This document shows positions 48,555-60,294 of a stretch of 64,000 nt of DNA, in pieces. Position numbers and translations under genes: made by a program. Every line of letters begins with the position of its first letter. Position 1 is the first letter of the stretch. This stretch comes from Merluccius polli. Its lineage: Eukaryota; Chordata; Actinopteri; Gadiformes; Merlucciidae. A model generated the notes under the pieces. The model saw only the letters and a list, made by a program, of their open reading frames with translations. It made no database searches and was not told the origin of the DNA. The stretch spans positions 1-64,000 of the forward strand of contig JAOPHQ010001142.1 of the NCBI GenBank assembly GCA_030340625.1. Reading direction: 5' to 3'.

Positions 48555-48660
48555 TTAAGGTTAGGGTTAGGGTTAGGGTTTGGGTTAGGGTTAGGGTTAT
48601 GGTTAGGGTTAGGGTTATGGTTATGGTTATGGTTAGGGTTATGGTTAGGGTTAGGGTTAG
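48555..48660 (+). repeat. Interstitial telomere-like array, G-rich strand (TTAGGG with TTATGG variants)
   Basis: About 18 hexamers facing the C-rich array at 48127-48324, with the same class of variants. Confidence 0.9.
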
Positions 48661-49025
48661 CAGGCGCAGTAAACAATCTTAGAGTCGAGAGCACAGCTCA
48701 ACCAATCAGGAGCAGGGTGGGGCGGTGCTTGGCGTGGCCATAGTGGGATTCGTAATATCGCACCCGCCTCCGTACTTACGCTCAATAACTGAAATTCGCG
48801 CACGACCTCTACGTCACTGTTCTCAGGCCGCGCCTCCTATTCGCTGATTGGACAGGTAAAACTTTACCGGGAGAAAACCCGCGAATATGCCGAAAACCCA
48901 GACCTAGTACTGAAGGGAAATGAAAATTGAGCGGAAGTACGTCGGAGGGCGGAGCCAGGCTAACATACCATGTGTGCATTATAATTATGTGTGCCATTAT
49001 CCATCATGGTTATGTATGTGCAGTG

Positions 49026-50036
49026 TGTGTGGTTGCTAGCTGGTCTACAGCCTCACCTGGCCTGAGTCACACTGATTAGACTCTGGGCTGGGTGGGGCTG
49101 CACACCTGTGGTGCAGAGCAATCATGGCACCCAGGATAAACCAGCTATCACCACATCCACATACACCCCCCCCAACACTAAATTGAAGCTGACTCTCAAC
49201 AGGGTTACCATACCTACACAAAACCTGGACTCTTTACAGGGTTACCATACCTAAAATTAAAATAAAAACAACCCCCAAACCCCACTGCCGCTACACCTCC
49301 CCAGTGTCACACGCCAACCCCACCCTCCCCCTCCATCCCCGAGACCGGAGGCCCGGGGCCGCCGCCGCCTTGGCCAGTGGAGGTGTCTCTGGGCTGGCCG
49401 TTTTCTCTGGGCCTGCAACAGCCATCGGTAGGTTCCCCCCCCCCCCCCCCTCCACCAGGGAGACCTCCACCTCCTCCTGGAGCATTGGGTCCATGGGGCT
49501 GCAGTGCTGGCAGAGGCGTGGCTGGACCTGGCTGCTCCTGGCTGGATCCCGGGGAGGCTAGCTGCAGATGGTTGCCCATGGCAACCGCTGCGCTGCCTCC
49601 CCGCTCCTCCACTGGCCGTCGCTACCGCTCAGGAGGGCCGGTGCTGAGGTGGCTGTCCGTGACGGCGGCTGGTGACTCCAGAGCGGGTTTGGGCAGCCCT
49701 CCCATGTCCCTTCCTGGTCGGAGAAGCCCCACATTGGGCGCCAGTGTAGCAGACAACTCTACCACACACCACCTTAGTGGCTTTTGCTGGGGCCCTCCGA
49801 CACAGGTACACAGGTAGATGTGGTTTGAAGAATGCATTTATTGGAGATGGTATTCGCAGAGCAGATGTTACATGCTGCCATGACAGTGTCTCTCTCCTGA
49901 GTGTGTGTGGTGATAGCTGGTTTATCCTGGGTGCCATGATTGCTCTGCACCACAGGTGTGCAGCCCCACCCCAGAGTCTAATCAGTGTGACTCAGACCAG
50001 GTGAGGCTGTAGACCAGCTAGCAACCACACACACTA
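49026..50036 (-). mobile_element. Rearranged TRIM-like LTR element with LTRs in opposite orientation
   Basis: Read on the minus strand, an LTR (about 50031 to 49743) is followed by the same primer binding site (complement at 49724-49741). An internal region of about 570 bp follows, homologous to 1734-2100. The other end (49026-49156) is a partial LTR in plus orientation, so the LTRs face each other. Shared internal segments include the complement of GAGTCCAGGTTTTGTG. No protein domain is recognised. Confidence 0.82.
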
Positions 50037-50040
50037 CACA

Positions 50041-50195
50041 ATGTGTATATAGTGTATATCGTTTTTATCTTTATCTATATTTTATTTTGTATTGATTTGA
50101 TTTATCACTCAATCACTTTTTTCATCTACTTTTGACTTTTGAGCTGCTGTAACAAGTGAATTTGCTGGATGTGTGCTGGATTAATAAAGTTTATC
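50041..50195 (+). mobile_element. LINE 3' tail fragment, interrupted by the MITE
   Basis: GAGCTGCTGTAACAAGTGAA followed by TTAATAAAGTTTATC resembles the 3' end of fish non-LTR retrotransposons. Its tail resumes after the MITE as TTATCTTATCTTT (50735-50749). No coding part is visible. Confidence 0.55.
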
Positions 50196-50731
50196 GACTT
50201 CATATCACTTTATAATGAGTACACACTATTAAGCATTAGTTAAGCATTAATAAATACTGAATTCATCATTTATAACGCATTTTTCAGACATGAATACACA
50301 TTAGTATGTAGTTTATAAACACAGTTAAAAATGTTTTATTCATCATTGATAAGCACATTAGTTATGGATTAGTAAATATTGAATTCATCATTTATAAAGC
50401 ATGTTTCTGCTATAAATACTCATTACTATGTGGTTTATAATCACAGTTATAAACGTTTTACTCTTCATTAATAAGCTCATCTATAACGTGCTAATGATTG
50501 CATTTTCATATTTTATATATGATGGATTCAGCATTTATAAATCAAGTATTACATCACAAACTAACCAGTTATTTACGATTTGTCAGTGGTTTGTAATATC
50601 AATTATAAATATATGTAAATGATGAACAAACTATTTAGATGTACATTTCTGCATGCACTTCATTATTGAATTCATTATTTATTAATGCTTAACTAATGCT
50701 TAATAGTGTGTACTCATTATAAAGTGTTACC
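50196..50731. mobile_element. hAT-like MITE with about 50-bp terminal inverted repeats and an 8-bp target duplication
   Basis: CACTTTATAATGAGTACACA at 50206 onward is matched by its complement ending at 50726; the inverted repeat is essentially perfect for about 50 bp. AGTTTATC occurs at 50188-50195 and again at 50732-50739, the 8-bp target duplication typical of hAT elements. The interior is AT-rich with two to three divergent tandem units of about 120 bp (gaattcatcatttataa). No transposase. Confidence 0.85.
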
Positions 50732-50749
50732 AGTTTATCTTATCTTTAA

Positions 50750-51003
50750 AAAAAAATAGACCACATAATGAAGACTTGAGCTGTCGCCACACATGTCGAA
50801 GAGCGTGCCAAATGCTTAAAGTAATCATTTGTTTTTGTCTTTAGCAATCTCATTAAAAGTTAGAAAACCCATTAAAAAGCCAAAAGCCTCTTTATCGAAC
50901 CGGTCAACAGTGTTTATAATGGAGACTGTGCAGCGTCCTCTAGGTGGCAGTGTTAGTATGTTAGTCACACACACAGTGTGTGTGACACTGTGTGTGTGTG
51001 TTG

Positions 51004-51041
<38 letters not shown>

Positions 51042-52278
51042 CAAGCAAACACACAGAGAGACTGTAGCATAGCAATATGTGCACAAGCAAGATGGAAAAC
51101 TGAAGATGAAAATAATTTCACATTTCCAATTTTTCAAGATGGGTTTTTGAAAAACCTGCCAGGCACAGTCCAGTCAGGGTGATGGGACGAAAATCAGCCG
51201 CTTCGAATACATCACATAATCAGAGTTGTACGTACGCTCTATAATGCAATGTGTTGCCTATTCAGGTTTAATGTCACGTTGGTGGTTATGCCAGTCAGTT
51301 AAGAAGAAGAAACCGTTGAAAATGTAAAAAACTACAGCTTACAGGTTTAGTTGTATGAATTTGTTTTAAAGCGATGGGCACATTTGGACACATTTGTATC
51401 ATACCTGTTTCCTCTATGGAGGCATGAAATTACATTTTGTGGAAGGGTGACTCTTTCCACCATCCCTCGGAGTATAAACCAAGTTTTAATGATGGAAAGT
51501 TGAATTTGTTTCTCCATGACCTCTTTGAGTTCCTGGCCAACCTTTCAGCATACACACATGAATGGCTTATATAGCTTATATAGCTTATATAGTTATGTTC
51601 TCATGTTTTTTCCGCTGCCATTTCTGTCAAGTTTCTCCGATCTCTTCCAAACTCAGAAATTGGAGAAGCAAATATTTTTGTGCAAAACCCCCCCAAAAAG
51701 TAAGCCCCTTATGTTTTTTTTCCCACCCATTTCTCTCAAGTTTCTCTGCTCTCTTCCAAACTTGCAACCCAGCTTTGGGACACTTTGAACTAAGACAGGG
51801 TGAACGTTTGGTGAAGATTGGAGAAACAATTTCTGGGCAAAGAAATAGTTGTTTCTCTGATCCAAACGCTGCTCTGTCTACTTCCTAACCTCAATGTCTC
51901 CATGCAGACCAACACAAGCCCCCTTTTTCCATTGACCTCTAATGAAAAGAAAATCTATACAATCTATACAGAATGTGATATGTGCACTAGTCCTTTCATA
52001 CAACTATGGCCATCATGTATTTGTTTGTGTCTAAATTTGGCAGTTCATACGAATCAGTAATGGGCATCCGTGATTACACATAACTAGTAGTAGTAATAGT
52101 AGGCTTTGCTCCTCTACCATTAGGGTATGGGGTAATCTGGGATCCAGCAGCTCTACTACGTTAAAGGAGACGGCACAGAGCCTGAACCGGAAACCAGGAA
52201 TGGCAAGGGGCGGGGTTACGCCTTGCTTCCTGTTTCATTATGGAGGTATTATACCGAAGAGAAACCCATTTGCACAAG
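50750..52278. other. Noncoding, no gene seen
   Basis: Unique sequence with facing (GT)/(AC) tracts at 50966-51038 that could form a hairpin. No supported exon. Confidence 0.5.
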
Positions 52279-52305
52279 ATAGATAGATAGATAGATAGAT
52301 AGATC

Positions 52306-52341
<36 letters not shown>
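52279..52341. repeat. (TAGA)n microsatellite, tail of the minus-strand LINE
   Basis: About 15 TAGA units next to the LINE 3' end. It is the tail expected of such elements. Confidence 0.9.
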
Positions 52342-52397
52342 TACTTTATTGATCCCAAGCTGGGAAATTGCAGTGTAGCAGCAGCATTACACACAGT

Positions 52398-52452
<55 letters not shown>

Positions 52453-52905
52453 CAAAGAATTGAAGAATAAAATGCAATATAAAAAATGTATAAAAATGTA
52501 TAAATAAATTGTAGTGCAAAGAAAAAATATTAAAATATATATATATAAGGTGCAGTGAACAAATTATGTACAAACATATAAGGTGCTTGGAGACTGTGTT
52601 GTTATGACCAGAGTTATAGCTGTTATTGTACAGTGTGATGGCATGTGGCATGAAATATTTCCTGTATCTGTCCCTTCGACAGCGGAGCTGGAGCAGCCTG
52701 TGAGAGAAGGTGCTCCGCTGTCTGACCACTGTGTGATGGAGAGGGTGCTGATCATTGTCAATGATGGATAACAGTTTTTTCAGCGTTCTCCTCTCCACCA
52801 CAGACTCAAAAGACTCCAGCCTGAGTACAGAGCCAGCCTTCTTGATGATTTCATCAAGTCTGTTGGTGTCGCTGGCTCTGATGCTGCTGCACCAACACAC
52901 AGCAG
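52342..52905 (-). mobile_element. LINE (non-LTR retrotransposon) 3' end with the end of its reverse-transcriptase ORF
   Basis: On the minus strand, 52900 down to about 52590 encodes a segment with NRLDEIIKKAGSVL, VVERRTLKKLLSIIDN, HPLHHTVVRQRSTFSHRLL and RCRRDRYRKYF. This is the C-terminal region that follows the reverse transcriptase in fish L2/Rex/jockey-like LINEs. A 3' UTR with a (TTG)n tract follows, then AATTTCCCAGCTTGGGATCA, ATAAAGTATATC and a (TATC)n tail. It is a 5'-truncated copy; the exact clade is not decided. Confidence 0.8.
52397..52451. repeat. (CAA)n microsatellite inside the LINE 3' UTR
   Basis: About 18 CAA units. Confidence 0.95.
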
Positions 52906-53364
52906 CACAAGTGGATAAAGCTTTCAGAAGGGGGTTTTAATAAGCTTATTACAGTGGCCAGTCTGCATGGTGTTGAGTTGAAACCTTTACGGACACTTTT
53001 TTACAGTTTACTAGTGCTGGATGGAGTTTGTGTTCGCTGTTGTTAGCCAATTACGCGCTTACAGATCCCCGCCTCCAGCAACATGATTGGCGGAAACAAA
53101 TATGAAGCGAAAGAAAGTAAAACCCCTGTTCACCCAGATTTGAGCTGGGCTCGTCGTCTGTGAGACTAGGGGATGGGGTAACGGGCAATGTAGAGAGTGC
53201 TGCCCACCGGGGGATCGGCGAGGGGGAGGCGATGCGGATGATGAGCGTTCAACTGCCAGCCGCTGGGACGGAGGCTGTCAGAACGTCTGCTTAACGGCTG
53301 CGAGGGAGTCATCAAGAAGATGGGGGACATCCAGAGATGACATGCATATAATACACAGGATGGA

Positions 53365-53489
53365 TGGATGGATGAATGGATAACTGTAGACAGATAGATA
53401 GAAGAAAGGATGGAAGGATGGATAAGATAGATTAGATAGATAAGATGGATAGATAGATAGATAGATATACATATATTAGATATATAAAC

Positions 53490-53536
<47 letters not shown>

Positions 53537-53623
53537 AAGATATAAACAGATATATAAAAAAGATATATAGATAAAAGATAGATATGAGATACATAGATAT
53601 TAGATATAAGATACAAGATAGAC

Positions 53624-53697
<74 letters not shown>
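53365..53697. repeat. (GATA)n-type array with a terminal (TA)n
   Basis: GATG/GATA units at 53365-53460, pure GATA at about 53491-53535, degenerate GATA to 53625, then about 35 TA units (53627-53697). Confidence 0.9.
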
Positions 53698-53698
<1 letters not shown>

Positions 53699-53883
53699 GT
53701 AGTTAGCCACTGCATCACTCCGCCTTGAGTCTTTCAGAGACACTAAACAGGGCAAGTGGTATGTTTTATTCAGCTCATATTTCATGAGATCTGCATTGCA
53801 GTTCGGATATGTCCTTTTTGTACACGAGCATTTCGGTTTAGCCCAGAAACGTCTATGGCTTCCTGGTACTGTAACACATATCA

Positions 53884-53886
<3 letters not shown>

Positions 53887-53948
<62 letters not shown>
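53887..53948. repeat. (CT)n microsatellite
   Basis: About 31 CT units. Confidence 0.95.
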
Positions 53949-53958
<10 letters not shown>

Positions 53959-54129
53959 ATCTCTCTCGCTCTCTCTCATCTATAAGCTTTTCATCTGCAG
54001 AGCAGGCCCCTCACACGGAGGAGCGGTGATGACCCAGTTCTGCGTTGAGTCTGTTCTGTCTTCCAGCTCCCCTTCGCCTTCCCCTCTGTCCTAATCACAG
54101 TCCCTCAGCTCCAACAGCCCTCTGCCTGC

Positions 54130-54615
54130 TCAGCCAAGACAGGGGAGGAAGAGGAGGAGACGAGAGGAGGACGAGGAGGAGGAGACGAGAGGATATAAAA
54201 AAAACAGAGTCAGAGGAAGAGGGGAGCATCTCCAGAGATGGAGAGAGGGAGGGAGAGCGAGAGAGGGAGGAAGCGAGAGAGGGAGAGAGGGAGGGAGGAA
54301 GAGAGAGGGAGAAGGAGTGAGAAAAAGAATATGAAGACAACAATAGAGAGATCAAAGAATGTGCAGTCGCCAAGGGGAAGGAGAGAGAAAAAAAGACAAA
54401 AAAATGGGGGAGACAGACAGACAATTAGATACAGACAGACAGATAGAGAGACAGACAGACAGAAAGACAGACAGACAGTAATATAGTTAGTTAGATAGAT
54501 GACATGAGAGAGCGTAAAAGAGAGAGAGAGACGGAGAGATAGAGATAGAGGGACAGAGACAGAGACAGGGAGAGGGAACGGGAGAGAGAGAGAGACAGAG
54601 AGAGAGACAGGGTTG
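54130..54615. repeat. GA-rich low-complexity tract with (GACA)n
   Basis: Purine-rich GAG/GGA sequence with GACA/GATA units at 54409-54482, then GAGA-rich sequence. No coding signal beyond the composition. Confidence 0.8.
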
Positions 54616-55902
54616 AACCACGTCTCACCTCCCCAGATTCCTCCCCCTGCAGAGAGAGCAGGCAGCACATCTAAACGCAGGATTGATTTCCTGAAGAAGG
54701 GGAATGAAGGGAGGATGCTCTGCCGTCTCTCATCTGGGGACGAGTCTGGAGGAACAGGAATTCAGGTCGTGCTCGTTCCTTGTCAGGGCTGACTTCATCA
54801 TTCACATGCACAGTCGGAGGCCTGCACTGTGCAATATATGTAGCACATAATAACTCCACTCAGCATGCACAAGATGATGTACAGTATGTGCCCCCCCACC
54901 TACCCACATAGAGACATAATCTCTCTCTCTCTCTCTCTGATACCATAATAGTTGAGTAATTGAAAGCCAAATTTATGATTAAAGCTTCTTCCTTGAACTT
55001 GAGCGAGCATGAGATGTCGTTTAATGTGTTAATCAGGTGTGCAGTCATTGATTTCAGTAAATAATATGTTCATTTCATTTAACTAATTAAATAAACATAT
55101 TAATTCCAACTGGCTAAATAACACCAGATTAGGGGGATTCTTCTCTTAGATGCGCTTCACATGGAAGTCTTCTTTGCAATTTCACAGTGATCTGTTCACA
55201 ATAATGTGCTCTGATGGTCTACATATAATCACTGTTTGCTTCATTTTCCTTTCAACGTAATTACAGTGTGAGTGGGTGAAGACAGCGCTAGCGGTCAAAG
55301 GTAGCCGCCTAGTCAAGCGCTGATTAATTTTAATGTAATGCTCACGCTAAATGCGTATGCTGAGTGCTAAATCGTGTCTCTCTCTCTGTCTCTCTCTCTC
55401 ACTGTCTCGTATATAAGAAGGCGTGTGAAGAGAAATGGTTCACTTTTCACAGATTTCACCCCAGAACGCAAAGGGGGGGGGGGGGGGGGGAAACAAATCT
55501 GTGTGGACATCCCAGTCACTTGAGCACATGGGGGAATAGCCATCCGAGAGGCTGGCGTTGCGCTGATGGCTTCTGCTAGTGATGCAGATGGACAGCAGGG
55601 TAAACACAAGACAAATTGTGCGGCAAGCATAAAAACGTCTCACCCCCCTGAGTCCCTTGTCACTGGGGTCAGAGCCAGCTGACGCCCGGAGGTTGGGAAT
55701 GACCTTCTGCACACTTGTGTGTCCAAAACTGTATGTGTTCAAAATATAACTTTATATTTAAACAATATAACTTTCTATATATACATAATTTTTTTTAGGG
55801 TTAGGGTTAGGAAGTGGGTGTTTGAGTGCTGCCTCCATGGAGCAGCTCAGAGTTGGCAAGAAAAAATATATGGCAATGAGCTTGTTTGGTGTTGGGGTTA
55901 TG

Positions 55903-55905
<3 letters not shown>
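54616..55905. other. Noncoding with a candidate conserved block, no gene seen
   Basis: 55080-55375 is repeat-free with many TAAT cores and may be a conserved noncoding element. A G18 run lies at 55472. A mini telomere-like TAGGGTTAGGGTTAGG lies at 55797. Confidence 0.45.

Positions 55906-55987
<82 letters not shown>
55906..55987. repeat. (GT)n microsatellite
   Basis: About 40 GT units. Confidence 0.95.
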
Positions 55988-55991
<4 letters not shown>

Positions 55992-56365
55992 CGTGTGTGC
56001 GTGCGTGTAGGGCGGGTGAGTTCTTGGCTTGGGATTTTCTTTCCTGGGCTCTCTTTTCTCCTCTGTCGGGGAGTAGAGACCCCAGCGACGCAGACAACTC
56101 CTAAGCCGTCTGTATTAAGCTAAGATGAGCTTCCTCGGGGGGTTTGAGTTGAAAGTCACACAAGGACAGAGATTTTCCCAAGCTAATCAGTTAGCGGCTT
56201 AGCCTGGGTGGAGGCACGGTGCCATGTCTGCTGCACACGTTTTTCTTAATATTTCCCTCATATTCCTCCCACTTATTAGCCAATGAATACTAAATTATAA
56301 ATAATACTGCTGGATTTATTATGAGTAATACCACAATATCAACACTCAGCTGTGATGTATGATGT

Positions 56366-56370
<5 letters not shown>

Positions 56371-56431
<61 letters not shown>
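56371..56431. repeat. (TA)n microsatellite
   Basis: About 30 TA units. Confidence 0.95.
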
Positions 56432-56436
<5 letters not shown>

Positions 56437-56719
56437 TGATGTATATATATTTGCACCTCATCCTTCTACAGCTAGTGAGCAACATGTTTGTTTGTGTATA
56501 TCACTCCCTCTGCTCGCTGTTCCCGTTCTCCCAGCCCTCATAATGTGTTTCCAATGTTTGCAGATGAATTACAGCCTCCACTTATCTCCTCCCTCATCTC
56601 AACCTTAACACAAGGTGACCGCCGTCCGCCGAACTGTAATTCACAGACACAATGACAGGTTTGCTGTTTACCGGATTTGCTGTGGGCTGCGTCAACAGCG
56701 TCGCAAGACACAGGTCATC

Positions 56720-56756
56720 ACGCCCCCCCCCCCCCCCCCCCCACCACACACACACA

Positions 56757-56787
<31 letters not shown>

Positions 56788-56788
56788 C
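56720..56788. repeat. Poly-C then (AC)n
   Basis: A C run of about 20 nt followed by interrupted (AC)n. Confidence 0.9.
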
Positions 56789-57163
56789 CCGACTATATGC
56801 CGCTGAACGGCACCATTCGTCAGTGCTGAGCTCTATCTCCAGCACAATTAGTTCACAAGTTCCTCCTTTTTGCGAGCCATTAAGACCGTGAGGCAATCAG
56901 GACACATCTGCACAGGGTGGACGTGGACGGGAAGACACAGATGTCATTGCCATGTTGAGCACCCTCTGCCTCATGAATGAAGAGACGGGAAAAGGCACTC
57001 CTGCCTGCAGCGGGGAAACAGACTGGAAGCGTGAAAACACACACGAGTTGTCGCTATCGATGCCTGACCCTTGCACAGCGCCCAGTGGCACGCCCCTGCT
57101 CCGAGTAAACTGCTGAGCCCCCGGACACCACCACTACTTCTGCCATTTGAATAAGGTGCGCAC

Positions 57164-57231
57164 ACACACACACGCGCGTGCACATGCACGCACGCGCACA
57201 CACACACACACACACGCACACATGCACGCAT

Positions 57232-57262
<31 letters not shown>

Positions 57263-57272
57263 CACACACGCA
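57164..57272. repeat. Interrupted (AC)n array
   Basis: AC repeats with CG and TG interruptions. Confidence 0.9.
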
Positions 57273-57865
57273 CATATCGCATTGCCCCGCCCCCTTCACC
57301 TTGTCCCCTGCCCCCTCCCACCCCCCCACCCCACCCCCCCTTGCCCACCCAGCCGGAGGCTGATGATCTGAAATATTGATTTGAATGTCCGCCCGAATCA
57401 CCGCGCCTTGGCTCCCCTTGTCAGCTTCATTTAGAAGATCGCCTCTTTAGCCGTGCGTTGATGCCAAGCGCGTGTCCCCCGCCCACCATATCCACCCCCC
57501 CACCCCCCCAAACAGTGGAGCCAAAAGGGAGGGAGGCACGTGGGGAGATGTTTGGGTGTGTGTGTGTGGCTGTGTGTGTCTAAGGGGGGCAAGTTAAGGG
57601 CAAGTTAAGAGCAAGAAAGTGGCGGTCCTCGGTTTAACACTGTGGACGTCCTGGCGGTTCTATTGCTGCAAACCTGCACACCGTTCCAGCGGAGACAGAC
57701 AGCAACCGCACCATTGTTACTGCATCACATGAGTCACAACACAGCGTTTCCCAATTAGCCATTTCAGCATGGATTCGCTCTTCTGCTCGGGAGACTCCTG
57801 CCGACAGCATTGCCTCGACAGAGCATGGCGTGCTTCAGTTATATCAAACATGGACACCCATCCCT

Positions 57866-57869
<4 letters not shown>

Positions 57870-57901
<32 letters not shown>

Positions 57902-57904
57902 TGC

Positions 57905-57942
<38 letters not shown>

Positions 57943-58003
57943 TAACACATACATGCACACACTAACACACACACATACGTGCACGCTAACACGCGTGTGT
58001 ATG

Positions 58004-58031
<28 letters not shown>
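57870..58031. repeat. Interrupted (AC)n array
   Basis: AC blocks with ATACATGCACAC and CTAACAC interruptions. Confidence 0.9.
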
Positions 58032-58034
<3 letters not shown>

Positions 58035-58697
58035 ATGCCTAGTCGACAGCACATGCCCAACAAAAAGTGCAGGAAGCAAGAGGTTTATTTGTCACATATA
58101 AAGACAGAACGGCCTTTGCAGAAAAGTCAAATAAAAGGTTACTCTTCTATCAAAGGCTGAGGGTGTGTTTTATATCCCCGGGTTCAGGGGACCAGAGACA
58201 GACTTCAGGTTGGAAACTAACGAGTCATGAAAGCAAGGACGAGATAACAAGATGACCTTTGGCTCATAAAAAGAAAGGCCCTAAAATGACAAATCTATTT
58301 ACAGTAAGAAAAAACCTTGACTTGGGCAAAATTGCATCACTTTTTCGAAACAATCTGTGTTTGATGTCTGGGGATGAGACAGTGAAACAGAGGCTGTATG
58401 CATGGACGCACACACACACACACGCACACACACACACACACATGGACCAGAAAGAAATCTAGAAAGAAAACAGCAGTTGGACCACCCGGTGTGGCAGTTA
58501 AAGGCGTTTTGTGGCGTTTGTATTTTATCCCATTATATTCATTTCTGTTCTTTTTTTTGGGAAGCCACTTCAGTCAGTTGGAGGTAAGTGACAGATCCTT
58601 GAGGAGAAAGAGAGAAGCCAGTCCACTTCACTTTTTTTTGTTATTTTCAACATCATGGTCAAAGGGAAGAGGAGATCCATACAGACAGACCCCAGAC

Positions 58698-58701
<4 letters not shown>

Positions 58702-58761
<60 letters not shown>
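58702..58761. repeat. (GA)n microsatellite
   Basis: About 30 GA units. Confidence 0.95.
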
Positions 58762-58765
<4 letters not shown>

Positions 58766-60138
58766 GATAGACAGGTAGACAGGGTCTCTCAAGAAAGACT
58801 GAGGAACAAAAACAAAAAGGAGGCCATCACTGTCAACAGGACTGTCACCCCGAACGCCGTCTGGGTGCTCATGTTGCATAAAGCAGCAGAGTAGCAGCAG
58901 CATTCAGAGTCTAATCCAGTCTCCTCCAAGCTCTATGCTGTGTAGTCCACTTCATCCAGCTCATTCAGTTCAAGATCACAGTTAAAAAAAACATTTAGTT
59001 GCTTTGCAAAAGGAATTTTTTATTTATCTACTATTCAGAACTAAAAAATACAAAAAAGCAGCAGTAACAATGACATGTTGAGTATGAAATGTTTTGTATG
59101 AATATTTCTCTCTTTTTTTTCTTTTTTTCCTTTTTCCTTATTTGTGTCCATTTATTTCACCTTATTATTTTCAATGTTCAATGTATTTGTACATGTTTTT
59201 TTGCATATGTTATAGGACTCATTGTCTTTTGTATACTAGTGTTTATCACAATAACCTGGTCCAGCTCTGGCCTGCGGTCCGCCGGTCTCTACCCCGGACC
59301 AGACCCATCAAGGTGAGTTTACTGTGCCCAGCGCTGCCCGACGGGGAGCCCAATATAAACACAGCCATGCAGGGGTCAGAAACGGACGGTGCAGATGTTA
59401 TTATGGGATGGAGTGATTATAGCTGGGGGGGACTGAAGGGAGCAGGGAGGAATGAATTGGATTAGCCTCCATTACTTCCTCGGTGTGAGACCAAACGCCG
59501 TTATTGTTATAATGTTATTGAGCCTCTCCTTTGTAACACGGCCCCCGAGACTCTCTGCCTGTCCTCCCCTAACCCCCTGCTTACTTATTTATTTGCACCG
59601 AAAATATAGGTCACACTCCCCATACAAAACATGCATTTTTAATAGTTCCCCAGCTTTAATTCAAACATTTGGGAGTCTTCCCCGCTGAGCAGATATAGCA
59701 GCAGGGCCCTGGGAATGAATTAAGCATTGTACAGACCCCTGCAAAAAAAATACTAACATAGCACACAAAACACAACAGTGCAGATCCTCTACAGAGGCTC
59801 AAGAGTCTGAAAATAACCTCTGCCAAATATTCTCTTCCTCTGCAAAATATTTTTAAGGTTGCAAGTCAGAAACATTTTGTTTGCAAAAAGGTATCCATGC
59901 TCTAGCCAACCTTAAAGCTTTTTTAAAGTTTTCTTTTTACGTGAGGTTACGTTTTTGTATGAAGGCACAACACACCAAACATTTAACATGTACTGTACAT
60001 CAAATCCACTCAACCAAACTCTATAGATACATTTTCTATGTTGGCCTACTAAAGTACACAGATTATTTGATGTTAGAGTGACGTGGGAAACACTTTTCAG
60101 CAAAGCATCATCCAGAAGCACTAGCTGGCCTTTTCCTT
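58762..60138. other. Noncoding, no gene seen
   Basis: Unique and partly T-rich. A strong GTGAGT donor-like site is at 59313 but no coherent exon is supported. Confidence 0.5.
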
Positions 60139-60213
<75 letters not shown>

Positions 60214-60294
60214 ACACACACACCCACATACACACACACACACACACACACACGACACACACAACACACACACACAAAAACACACACACGCAAG
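60139..60294. repeat. Interrupted (AC)n array
   Basis: AC blocks with AAAA, TA and GA interruptions. Confidence 0.95.

Larger units (their letters stand above)
48005..48963. mobile_element. TIR-bounded, hairpin-rich element carrying telomere-like repeats
   Basis: The ends are inverted repeats: TTAGCCTGGTTCCGCCC at 48005 and its near-complement at 48944-48963 (18 of 20 bases agree). Inside are a C-rich (CCCTAA/CCATAA) array at 48127-48324 and a G-rich (TTAGGG/TTATGG) array at 48555-48660 in opposite orientation. A perfect 70-bp inverted repeat (48057-48126 with 48661-48730) brackets them. A third copy of this 70-bp unit starts at 48420. No reading frame of note and no clear target duplication. 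It is probably a non-autonomous DNA transposon; the class is not determined. Confidence 0.72.

Noticed and set aside
48127..48660. A true telomere end or chromosome-fusion scar
   Set aside because: The arrays are full of variants, are symmetric, and lie inside a TIR-bounded element, so a mobile origin fits better than a fusion.
52279..52451. CRISPR-like repeat array
   Set aside because: These are tetra- and trinucleotide microsatellites with no spacers, in a vertebrate genome.
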